A stretch of 5,979 nt of DNA from an uncultured Eubacteriales bacterium (GTDB lineage: Bacteria > Bacillota_A > Clostridia > Oscillospirales > Oscillospiraceae), in assembly GCA_949747935.1 (NCBI GenBank), contig CATKHE010000152.1, positions 1 to 5,979 of the forward strand. The letters are read 5' to 3'. The notes beneath the pieces were generated by a model. The model searched no databases, had not been told where the DNA came from, and saw only the letters and a list, made by a program, of their open reading frames with translations. Position 1 is the stretch's first letter; every line of letters begins with the position of its first letter. A program made the position numbers and the translations under genes. This document shows, piece after piece, positions 1 through 5,332 of the stretch.

Positions 1-540
1 ACAAAATGGAGGAGGGCAAAATTCCTAAAACTATATCAGGATTTTATTCATCTTTCTGTAAGAATGTGAGGCCGTCAGTAAAATATCAGGCAATCCATAA
101 AAACAAGGACTCTTACAGGATTTCCTTTCTTTGCAGGTTCTTCAGGATGTCCCGCAGCGGTTATTATAAATGGCTGAAGCAAAAGGACAGGCCGGATACC
201 CTGATTACCCAGCTGATTGAAAAGGCAAAACGACAAATTCAGAAAGGCACACTGATAGACAGCGACCAAGGAGGACAGTATTCTTCCAAAGAGTACTTCC
301 TCTTATCAGAACGCCATGCTTTTATCCCATCCATGTCCCGAAAGGCTACGCCGATGGATAATGCATGTGCAGAGGGATGTTTTAGAACGCTGAAGACGGG
401 AATGCATATACCGTCACACAATCGAGACAATAGATGATGCAAGGAAGCTGGTTCGTTCCTATATTTACTTTTATAATCATCAACGAATACAGCTTTCCAC
501 TGGATGTAGGCCTTTAGAAAAACGGCATTCTTTGGCTTAA
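1..540 (+). pseudogene. IS3-family OrfB transposase, internally deleted and frameshifted
   Basis: This is a relic of a DDE transposase. The N-terminal part (about 84-245) shows the typical OrfB start, with FFRMSRSGYYKWL followed by a basic segment. It then jumps directly, near 245-258, to the IDSDQGGQYSS motif, which carries the second catalytic aspartate. The domain between them, including the first catalytic Asp, is missing. The catalytic Glu is still visible in NACAEGCFRTLKT. One extra G in the GGG run at 398-400 breaks the frame. In the next frame the normal C-terminus continues (ECIYRHTIETID, then SYIYFYNHQRIQ) to a TAA at 538-540. The ATG at position 6 is not a convincing start, since the frame is open to the window edge and OrfB is often made by frameshifting from OrfA. 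No function is expected. Confidence 0.85.
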
Positions 541-550
541 GTGGAAATAG

Positions 551-718
551 GGCATCGGTTATAAACAGCGTCTACTTTGTTGGGGGCACTTCATTGCAGG
601 ATATTGTGCATTAGGCGGAGCGCTATTTGTTTGCGGTAGTATTTGTGGTACTGGCGGGCTAAAGCTCTTATGGCAGCACGGAAAATTCAGATACATCAAG
701 GCAAACAAATGTAAATGA
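551..718 (+). pseudogene. 3' tail of an interrupted gene, possibly a small membrane protein
   Basis: The frame is open from just after a TAG at 548-550 to a TGA at 716-718 and has no ATG. The part outside the insertion sequence (about 594-718) reads as a glycine-rich hydrophobic stretch (GYCALGGALFVCGSICGTGG) followed by a basic tail containing LLWQHGKFRYIKANKCK. This fits the last membrane segment and cytoplasmic tail of a membrane protein whose 5' end was cut off by the IS3-type element. A hairpin with a T-run follows 12 bases after the stop, which supports a genuine gene end. I do not recognise the family. A fragment of a double-glycine bacteriocin precursor is conceivable, but no leader is visible. 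Chance reading is also possible for so short a stretch. Confidence 0.35.
570..593 (+). repeat. Right terminal inverted repeat of the IS3-family element
   Basis: The sequence runs GTCTACTTTGTTGGGGGCAC and then TTCA. Its reverse complement starts TGAAGTGCCCCC and ends in GTAGAC, the pattern common at the ends of IS3-group elements. It lies 30 bases after the transposase stop, the expected place. The partner repeat is outside the window, so the exact outer base is an estimate. Confidence 0.6.
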
Positions 719-729
719 AACAATTAATG

Positions 730-762
730 AAGAATGAGTGACAAATGGTACCCATTCTTTTT
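730..762 (+). terminator. Weak intrinsic terminator behind the truncated gene tail
   Basis: AAGAATG at 730-736 pairs with CATTCTT at 753-759, with a few further possible pairs inside, and a run of five T at 758-762 overlaps and follows the 3' arm. It lies just after the TGA at 716-718 and before the tRNA promoter, so it would isolate the two transcripts. The stem is short and AT-rich, so efficiency is uncertain. Confidence 0.45.
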
Positions 763-817
763 GTCAAGAGAAATTTTACTTTACGAATCGCAAATCGCAG
801 AAAAATTAAAAAAGGTA

Positions 818-846
818 TTGACATTTGCAGTAAGGTTTGATAAAAT
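818..846 (+). promoter_or_regulatory. Sigma-70-type promoter of the tRNA-Val gene
   Basis: A perfect -35 box TTGACA (818-823), a 17-base spacer and a -10 box TAAAAT (841-846, five of six consensus bases) stand 28 bases upstream of the mature tRNA 5' end. Spacing and sequence are those of a strong housekeeping promoter, as expected for a stable RNA gene. The predicted start near 853 leaves a leader of about 20 bases to be removed by RNase P. Confidence 0.85.
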
Positions 847-874
847 AATTTCTGCTAATAAATATATGAGTTGT

Positions 875-950
875 GGACGATTGGCGCAGCTGGTAGCGCA
901 TCCGCTTGACGTGCGGGAGGTCACAAGTTCGAGTCTTGTATCGTCCACCA
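875..950 (+). tRNA. tRNA-Val, anticodon GAC
   Basis: A complete 76-base cloverleaf. The acceptor strand GGACGAT pairs with ATCGTCC, followed by discriminator A and an encoded CCA. The D arm is closed by GCGC pairs (884-887 with 896-899). The anticodon stem TCCGC/GCGGG, with one T-G pair, encloses the loop TTGACGT, giving anticodon GAC, which reads valine codons GUC and GUU. The T arm ACAAG/CTTGT carries the invariant TTCGA. All helices pair, so the gene looks functional. It is a single-gene transcription unit with its own promoter and terminator, standing among insertion-sequence relics. G at position 37, next to the anticodon, is unusual for valine tRNAs, where A is more usual. Confidence 0.95.
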
Positions 951-952
951 GT

Positions 953-990
953 AAAAGCCGCTGTTTTCTTTTAAAACAGCGGCTTTTCTT
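953..990 (+). terminator. Intrinsic terminator of tRNA-Val
   Basis: AAAAGCCGCTGTTTT (953-967) pairs perfectly over 15 bases with AAAACAGCGGCTTTT (973-987) around the five-base loop CTTTT. The 3' arm runs into TTTTCTT. It begins three bases after the tRNA CCA. The A and T flanks make it usable in both directions. Confidence 0.95.
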
Positions 991-1052
991 AGTTTTACGG
1001 CGATAAGGAACTATTCACAACAACTTATCATTAACGCTGATAAACAGGGTGC

Positions 1053-1102
1053 AAATAAAGAACGAGTGGAAAGCTCATACCGCTTTTCACTCGCCTTTAT
1101 TT
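1053..1102 (-). terminator. Long bidirectional terminator hairpin of the truncated minus-strand gene
   Basis: Arms at 1053-1074 and 1082-1102 pair in three blocks, AAATAAAG, CGAGTG and AAAGC on one side, with single unpaired bases between blocks and a seven-base loop. On the minus strand it starts at the stop codon of the gene tail at 1101-1167, and the 3' arm ends in CTTTATTT, giving a U-rich end. On the plus strand it is followed by TTTATTTATTTTTT. It could therefore stop transcription from both sides and marks the natural 3' end of the broken minus-strand gene. Confidence 0.7.
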
Positions 1103-1167
1103 ATTTTTTAAATTCATTGGCTATTTCCGCTATTTGCATAAGAGCTTGAAATGATTCTGGATTTTTA
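1101..1167 (-). pseudogene. 3' tail of a minus-strand gene cut off by the IS5-family insertion
   Basis: Reading leftwards from the insertion boundary, the frame gives KNPESFQALMQIAEIANEF, then KK and a TAA at 1101-1103. The residue mix is that of an amphipathic helical C-terminus of a soluble protein, and the stop is immediately followed by a strong terminator. I do not recognise the family. Beyond the right side of the insertion, joining the flanks with a 2-base duplication puts a stop codon directly upstream in this frame, so the remainder of the gene was probably deleted or has decayed. The reading is short, but the stop plus terminator context makes it more credible than chance. Confidence 0.45.
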
Positions 1168-1183
1168 GGGGTTGTTTGAAAAA
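1168..1183 (+). repeat. Left terminal inverted repeat of the IS5-family element
   Basis: GGGGTTGTTTGAAAAA matches the reverse complement of 1842-1857 at 15 of 16 positions. The flanking bases 1166-1167 are TA. Confidence 0.8.
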
Positions 1184-1197
1184 ACAAGGAAGGTGTG

Positions 1198-1801
1198 CTA
1201 AATCAACAAAATAGCGATGGAAGCCAAGTAAACAAAGGCGAGAAAAGAAGCGTCCAACTTGTCATATCTGGCGGTAATTCTGCAAAACCATTTGAACTTT
1301 TGGAAGAAGCACTCAAGCAAATGGCGCTCTTTATATAACCACCTATCAACTGGCCACGGCTCAGAAACATTGCTCTGAGGCGGGATCATATAGCTGGCTC
1401 CCCGTTCTGAGATACAATCTCAGATGGCTTTTGCCCCATAAGCACGGTCTGCCAATACATTGCTGCCGCTAATCTCTATCTTTTCCAACAATTCAATGGT
1501 ATAGATTGAATCATGGTCTTTCCCTGCGGACAGCATAAATTCAACCGGGTTCCACAATCCATCCACAATTACGTGCAGCTTTGTATTCAGTCCGCCACTT
1601 GACAAATCGGGCATACACGAACTGCCAGGGGCATATGCCTCCAGTATTCTCTCCACTGAGCTCCGATGCGGGCAATCCAGAGCATCCCATTGAGCATTCT
1701 CCGGTCATCTTCCGGGGACAGCCTTGCTTCCCTGTTCTTTCCGGCGGCAGCACTGCTTTTATGCGTTCCCATTGTTCTTTTGTTAATTCATACTGTTTCA
1801 T
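1198..1801 (-). pseudogene. IS5-family transposase with frameshifts, a nonsense codon and a deletion
   Basis: The start is clear: MKQYELTKEQWERIKAVLPP at 1801, the usual N-terminal domain of these transposases. Near 1710 one G appears to be missing from an AAGGATGAC-type site, and the expected DDRRMLNGMLWIARIGAQWR continues in another frame. A second shift near 1640-1650 leads to PWQFVYARFVKWR. Near 1594-1600 this is joined directly to GGLNTKLHVIVDG, dropping about 60 residues that normally hold the first catalytic Asp (an SIDST-like motif). The second Asp survives in LADRAYGAKAI, followed by an in-frame TGA at 1420-1422. The last part (WLYKERHLLECFFQKFKW, with the catalytic Glu) is intact to the TAG at 1198. 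At least four independent lesions show long-standing decay. Confidence 0.88.
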
Positions 1802-1841
1802 ACCCCTATTTTACGCTTATTCATAATTTGTGCAATATCTA

Positions 1842-1857
1842 TTTTTCAAACAAACCC
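1842..1857 (-). repeat. Right terminal inverted repeat of the IS5-family element
   Basis: TTTTTCAAACAAACCC on the plus strand is the partner of the repeat at 1168-1183 with one mismatch at the fourth base. It lies about 40 bases upstream of the transposase start, and TA follows at 1858-1859. Confidence 0.8.
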
Positions 1858-1859
1858 TA

Positions 1860-2027
1860 AACTAAGTTATCTTGCAAGGAAAAGAAAATGTAGTTTCCGC
1901 AAAAGCAAATCATTTTGAACGTGCGCCAGTGTATACATGATCTACACTTCATCATCGCCCTGTGGTCCAACTTCATCTACATCTGAAGCCGGGCCTCTTC
2001 CCATGGAAACGTATTTCCCAGCGGACA
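1860..2027. other. Gene-poor junction between relic region and operon
   Basis: I see no convincing gene here. A 24-codon plus-strand reading (1866-1940, starting after a TAA and containing VVSAKANHFERAPVYT) could be a gene tail severed by the IS5-type element, but it is too short to claim. The other open readings have no start or ribosome binding site. Composition shifts from AT-rich to GC-rich inside this stretch, so it probably holds the boundary between accessory debris and the conserved operon. Confidence 0.4.
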
Positions 2028-2068
2028 GCGGCCGCGAACCGCCTCTTGATCAGGCGGTCCGCGGCTGC
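2028..2068 (-). terminator. GC-rich hairpin downstream of the symporter gene
   Basis: Arms of 17 bases at 2028-2044 and 2052-2068 pair with two mismatches around the loop CTTGATC. The inner part ACCGCCT/AGGCGGT is perfect. It begins 35 bases after the symporter stop codon on the minus strand, where an operon terminator is expected. No T-run follows on either strand, so it is not a textbook intrinsic terminator. It may instead protect the 3' end or work with Rho. Confidence 0.5.
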
Positions 2069-2103
2069 TTGACATATGTGAATCCGGAAGAGAGGAAAGT
2101 GGA

Positions 2104-3513
2104 CTAAGATTCTGTCTTCTGCTCAGCCTTGCAGGTAAGGAGAGATACCACAATCAATACCACTAGGGACAGCAGAGAACTGGCAATATCGCTGGGAATG
2201 CCAAAGAAGGAGAACCCGCTCCAACCCAGAGCCACAAAAATCAGGCCGCTGAACAGGCCGGAAAAGGCGCCGATCTTGGTGGCTTTTTTCCACAGCAAGC
2301 CGGCCACCACAGGAGAAAAGACACCGGCTGTAAAGAGCGTGTAGGAGGAATTCAGCACCATCAGGACAGAGGGGATGGCCAGGGCGACCACCACAGAGAT
2401 CACGCCGATTACCAGCGTCATGATACGGGAAATGTTCAGCAGCTTTTTCTGGATGGCGGGGTCCTCCACATTGTCCTTGCAGATATAGCGCACATATATG
2501 TCGTTTACAACATGGGAGGTAGCGGCCGTCAGAATAGAATCGGCAGTGGATACCACAGCCGCGATGATAGCGGCCAGAGTAAATCCGGAGAACACAGGGG
2601 GCAGCATGGTGCGGATGATGGTGGGCACCACTAGGGAGGAGACCTCCAGTTCAGGGAACAGAACCCGGCCAGCCATACCCAGAACCACGGGGAAGAAGCA
2701 GATCACCAGCAAAATAACGCAGGCAAGTATAGCAGACTTATAGGCAGTTTTGGTATCCTTGGCTGCAAAGAGCCTCTGATAGACATCCTGTCCAATCAGC
2801 GTGTAGATGAACATAGGCAGAATCAGCCACAGCACATAGGAGGGCTCGGTCCCCTGAAGCAGGCTGAAGTAGTTGTCAGGCACGTCAGCCGCCGTCAGCT
2901 GGGCGGCAATGTCATCCCAGCCGCCGCTCTTGAATATCACAAAGAGGGTGGCCGCAACCAGGCCGACGCCCGCGATAATGATCTGAATAAAGTCAGTTAC
3001 AGTCACCGCCCATAGGCCACCGAAGGCGGTGAAGCCGATAAAGAAGACCGCCACGATAATAGCACAGGTGGTGGTAGAACCGACGCCCAGAGAGGCCAGT
3101 ACACTACCTGCGGAGGTGACCTGTCCGGCCAGAATGCCCACCAGGGCCAGCAGGGACAGGATGGTGGTGAGCAGGCGGAGCATGGGGCTGTTATACCGGT
3201 TCTCCATGATCTCCGTCACAGTGCAGACCTTCATGCCCTCCATTTTCTTCAAAATCAGGCAGACGGCCAGAATACCCACCGCGCCGGCCACCGGACTCCA
3301 GTAGGCGCTCATGCCGTTGTTGAAGGCCTCGCCGCCCACGCCGATGACATAGCCGCCGCCGAAATAGGTGGCCACCAGGGTGAATGTGGTCAACCCCACC
3401 CCCAGCCTCCGTCCGGCCAGCAGGTAATCGTCAATACTGTTGTTGAACTTGTTGCAGTAGATTCCAACACCAAAAATGGCAATGAGATACAGGGCAATAA
3501 TTGCAAGTTCCAT
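2104..3513 (-). CDS. Sodium:solute symporter family (SSS) transporter
   Basis: A 469-residue inner-membrane transporter of the SSS family (PutP/PanF/vSGLT type, LeuT-like fold), which uses a sodium gradient to import a small organic solute. The length fits the family, and I count about 12-13 hydrophobic segments. Residues 42-60 (TTFTLVATYFGGGYVIGVG) form the broken first core helix. The family signature FGGLWAVTVTDFIQ lies at 164-177 and GQDVYQRLFAAKD at 241-253. The segment AAVVSTADS (318-326) matches the helix where PutP and vSGLT bind sodium, with Ala319, Ser322 and Thr323 in the expected spacing. The start is fixed by AAGGAG six bases before the ATG. The gene follows the lyase by 29 bases, surely in the same operon, so it most likely imports the lyase substrate. 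Specificity cannot be read from sequence; ergothioneine, histidine or another histidine betaine are the candidates suggested by context. Confidence 0.92.
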   Translation of the reverse strand: MELAIIALYLIAIFGVGIYCNKFNNSIDDYLLAGRRLGVGLTTFTLVATYFGGGYVIGVGGEAFNNGMSAYWSPVAGAVGILAVCLILKKMEGMKVCTVTEIMENRYNSPMLRLLTTILSLLALVGILAGQVTSAGSVLASLGVGSTTTCAIIVAVFFIGFTAFGGLWAVTVTDFIQIIIAGVGLVAATLFVIFKSGGWDDIAAQLTAADVPDNYFSLLQGTEPSYVLWLILPMFIYTLIGQDVYQRLFAAKDTKTAYKSAILACVILLVICFFPVVLGMAGRVLFPELEVSSLVVPTIIRTMLPPVFSGFTLAAIIAAVVSTADSILTAATSHVVNDIYVRYICKDNVEDPAIQKKLLNISRIMTLVIGVISVVVALAIPSVLMVLNSSYTLFTAGVFSPVVAGLLWKKATKIGAFSGLFSGLIFVALGWSGFSFFGIPSDIASSLLSLVVLIVVSLLTCKAEQKTES

Positions 3514-3542
3514 ATTCTTCTCCTTTTCTCTCCTGGCGTCTG

Positions 3543-5105
3543 TTAAAATTCCAGCTCGCCGGTTACTTCTTCCAGCAGGTCGATGAGGGAGCAGTCCCGC
3601 ACCCGGTCAAAAATGTATTCCATATCGGGATGGAGAAAACGGTCATTGTCCACGAAGGGGATGGTCTGTCGCAGGAAGTCCCGGACTTTGGCGATGGCCG
3701 GGGAGGGCTCCAGAGGCTTGAGGAAATCCATAGCCTGGAGGGCCACATAGATCTCAATGGCGGTGACATATTGCAGCTTGCGCACCGCCGCCCCGGCCTT
3801 TTTAGAGGCATAGTAGGCCATAGAGACGGGGTCCTCCTGATTGGCACAGGTGGGAATGCTGTCAATGGTGACGGGGACAGCCAGGTGCTTGATCTCGTTG
3901 ACCAGGCCGGCAGCGGTGTACTGGGTAATCATCAGGCCGCTGTTCAGCCCCGGGTTGGACACCAGGAATGCGGGCAGACCGTCGTTCAGATTGCGGTTGA
4001 CCATCCGGTCGGTGCCCCGCTCCACCAGGTTGCCGGCGATGGCGCAGGCCATGGCGATCATGTCGGCGTGGGCGCCCACAAAGCTGCCGTCGAAGTTGCC
4101 GCACATCAGGGCCACGCCGTCGTCCTCCCCCTCGGCGAAGATCTCCGGATTGTCGCTGATGGAGTGCATCTCCTTTACAATGACCTCGTAGGCCTCCTTC
4201 ACCAGCTTTTTGGCCGCGCCGTGGATATGGGCCATGGAGCGCATCACATAGGCGTCCTGCACCTTGGCGTCCACATACTTGGCGGCGATTTCACTCCCCT
4301 CCAGCATCCGGCTGAGATTGCGGGCGGAGCCGGCCTGCTCCTCGTGGCGTTTCGCGTTATGGATCCGGGAGTCCAGCGCCTTGGTGGTGCCGCGCAGCGC
4401 CTCATAGCACATGGCCCCCGCCAGCTCCACATTCTGCATGGCGGTGACGGACTCATAGAGGGCCAGCAGACCCAGCGCGGTGACGGTGATGGTGCCGTTG
4501 AGCATGGTCAGCCCCTCCTTATAGGAGAGGACCAGGGGCTTCAGCCCATTAGCCTCCAGTACCGGGAGGGCAGGGACCGCCTTTCCGTCCAGGAAAATTT
4601 TCCCCTCTCCGATGTAGGCCATCACCAGATGGGCCTCCACCCCAAGATACCCCACAGATCCCTCACCGGGCGCAAAGGGAATCAGATTCTTGTTGAGCAT
4701 CTGCCGAATGAGCTCCAAGGTCTCGAAGCGGATTCCAGAGTGACCCTTCCCGGCATTGAGAATGGTCATCAGCATCACCGCCCGGGCCTGGACTGTATCC
4801 AGGGGCTCGCCCACCGCGCAGGCGTGGGTGCGGACGATATTCTCCTGAAGCTTAGTGGCGTCCTCGGGTGAAATGGTATAGCGGACATTTTCACCGAACC
4901 CGGTGGTGACGCCGTAAATAATGCGGCCCTCCTCCAGGAATTTGTCCAGCAGCTTGCGGTTGGCCCGGACCGCCTCCTCCATCTCCTTGGAAAATTCCAG
5001 CTTCGCGCCAAACTTGGCCACTGCGATAAACTCCTCCAGGGTGGGCATGCAGTCAGTCAGGGTAACGCTGGAAATGGTCCTTGCGGACCTGACAGACAGA
5101 TTCAT
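3543..5105 (-). CDS. MIO-less aromatic amino acid lyase-fold enzyme; ergothionase-like candidate
   Basis: A 520-residue cytoplasmic member of the histidine/phenylalanine/tyrosine ammonia-lyase superfamily (PF00221), of normal length. Canonical positions kept: YGVTTGFG (64-71, catalytic Tyr64), VRTHA (His94, the histidine-lyase-like position), LNGT (Asn203), QDAYVMR (Tyr286, Arg289), SDNP (317-320) and NQEDPVSM (Glu424). Missing is the cofactor site. Where active ammonia-lyases have GSVGASGDLAPLAH, this protein has GSVGYLGVEAHL (149-160), so Ala-Ser-Gly is replaced by Tyr153-Leu154-Gly155 and the loop is three residues shorter. No MIO electrophile can form. The known MIO-less member, as I recall, is ergothionase of Treponema denticola, which eliminates trimethylamine from ergothioneine to give thiourocanate. 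The neighbouring symporter and sigma-54 control fit a scavenging pathway. An unknown betaine lyase or an inactive paralogue remains possible. Superfamily certain; ergothionase role about 0.55. Confidence 0.9.
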   Translation of the reverse strand: MNLSVRSARTISSVTLTDCMPTLEEFIAVAKFGAKLEFSKEMEEAVRANRKLLDKFLEEGRIIYGVTTGFGENVRYTISPEDATKLQENIVRTHACAVGEPLDTVQARAVMLMTILNAGKGHSGIRFETLELIRQMLNKNLIPFAPGEGSVGYLGVEAHLVMAYIGEGKIFLDGKAVPALPVLEANGLKPLVLSYKEGLTMLNGTITVTALGLLALYESVTAMQNVELAGAMCYEALRGTTKALDSRIHNAKRHEEQAGSARNLSRMLEGSEIAAKYVDAKVQDAYVMRSMAHIHGAAKKLVKEAYEVIVKEMHSISDNPEIFAEGEDDGVALMCGNFDGSFVGAHADMIAMACAIAGNLVERGTDRMVNRNLNDGLPAFLVSNPGLNSGLMITQYTAAGLVNEIKHLAVPVTIDSIPTCANQEDPVSMAYYASKKAGAAVRKLQYVTAIEIYVALQAMDFLKPLEPSPAIAKVRDFLRQTIPFVDNDRFLHPDMEYIFDRVRDCSLIDLLEEVTGELEF

Positions 5106-5114
5106 GATTTCGAT

Positions 5115-5120
5115 CTCCTT
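5115..5120 (-). promoter_or_regulatory. Ribosome binding site that fixes the lyase start
   Basis: AAGGAG lies nine bases before the ATG at 5105. The frame is open further upstream to an ATG at 5240, but that 45-residue extension would run across the sigma-54 promoter at 5165-5181, does not resemble a lyase N-terminus and has no comparable ribosome binding site. The start at 5105 is therefore preferred. Confidence 0.85.
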
Positions 5121-5164
5121 TTCTATTTCTGTCTCTGGGTGTCTCCCAATGGAATTATTGATAG

Positions 5165-5181
5165 AGCATCTGTCGTGCCAA
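5165..5181 (-). promoter_or_regulatory. Sigma-54 (-24/-12) promoter of the lyase-symporter operon
   Basis: On the minus strand the sequence is TTGGCACGACAGATGCT. The sigma-54 consensus is TTGGCACG, four bases, then TTGCT; only the first T of the -12 element differs (A). The invariant GG (5179-5178) and GC (5167-5166) are exactly ten bases apart. The predicted transcription start is near 5154, giving a leader of about 49 bases before the lyase ATG with its AAGGAG. A sigma-54 enhancer-binding regulator is encoded directly upstream, so promoter class and regulator class agree. Confidence 0.88.
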
Positions 5182-5255
5182 CTGCCCGAAAAACCAATAT
5201 TTTTTTCAAACAGCAGTTTTTCACGCAGATCGCGGCACAAATCAGCAAAATAGAA

Positions 5256-5307
5256 GACAGTCCAAAAATTCCGCGTTCCACTCAGGACGCAAATTTTTTG
5301 GACTGTC
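5256..5307. repeat. Long inverted repeat between regulator and operon: terminator and/or enhancer site
   Basis: GACAGTCCAAAAATT (5256-5270) is mirrored by AATTTTTTGGACTGTC ending at 5307, with one extra T. Inside, GCGTTC (5273-5278) pairs with GGACGC (5285-5290) around a six-base loop, so the whole folds as one long hairpin. On the minus strand it starts 25 bases after the regulator stop and is followed by TTCTATTTTG, fitting a terminator of that gene. On the plus strand a T6 run (5311-5316) follows. Its centre is about 128 bases upstream of the predicted sigma-54 start, a usual distance for an activator-binding site, so the GACAGTCC/GGACTGTC arms may also be the regulator's target. Confidence 0.6.
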
Positions 5308-5332
5308 AGCTTTTTTGGCGCAAAAAATTTTT

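Larger units (their letters stand above)
1..593 (+). mobile_element. IS3-family insertion sequence remnant (right part only)
   Basis: The window opens inside an IS3-family element. What remains is the orfB transposase reading frame, damaged, followed about 30 bases later by a right terminal inverted repeat at 570-593. The left end and orfA lie outside the window or are lost. The element cannot move by itself: the transposase has lost a large internal block and is frameshifted. Family assignment rests on the transposase motifs and on the repeat, which read from the outside begins TGAAGTGCCCCC, as many IS3-group ends do. The right boundary is inferred from the repeat, because no target duplication can be tested without the left end. 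Confidence 0.8.
1168..1857 (-). mobile_element. IS5-family insertion sequence, internally deleted (690 bp)
   Basis: The element is bounded by 16-base terminal inverted repeats, GGGGTTGTTTGAAAAA at the left and GGGTTTGTTTGAAAAA on the opposite strand at the right, with one mismatch. It is flanked on both sides by TA (1166-1167 and 1858-1859), compatible with a 2-base target duplication. The enclosed transposase is of the IS5 type of the IS1031/IS427 kind. Such elements are usually around 850 bp, so 690 bp agrees with the loss of roughly 60 codons seen in the transposase. It is not autonomous, although its ends might still be recognised if a relative elsewhere supplies transposase. Confidence 0.85.

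Noticed and set aside
734..1006. 90-codon plus-strand open frame across the tRNA
   Set aside because: It covers the tRNA promoter, the whole tRNA-Val gene and its terminator. Its peptide is simply the translated tRNA and flanks.
1025..1043. Small inverted repeat TTATCA/TGATAA between the two terminators
   Set aside because: Six-base AT-rich arms are expected by chance in this composition, and no gene context gives them meaning.
1866..1940. Short plus-strand reading containing VVSAKANHFERAPVYT
   Set aside because: Only 24 codons, bounded by stops, with no start, terminator or recognisable family. It may be a gene tail but cannot be supported.
2069..2100. TTGACA-like box on the plus strand near 2069
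   Set aside because: No matching -10 box at proper spacing and no plus-strand gene downstream.
3501..4871. 456-codon open frame on the plus strand opposite the lyase
   Set aside because: It is the antisense shadow of a GC-rich gene. It shows no motif, has a biased composition rich in Gly, His and Gln, has no ribosome binding site, and overlaps the well-supported lyase.
3543..5105. Annotation as ordinary histidine ammonia-lyase (hutH)
   Set aside because: The Ala-Ser-Gly triad needed for MIO is replaced by Tyr-Leu-Gly in a shorter loop, and no other hut genes (urocanase, imidazolonepropionase) are in the window.
5106..5240. 45-residue N-terminal extension of the lyase from an ATG at 5240
   Set aside because: It would contain the sigma-54 promoter and leader, lacks a good ribosome binding site and does not look like a lyase N-terminus. 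AAGGAG supports the start at 5105.
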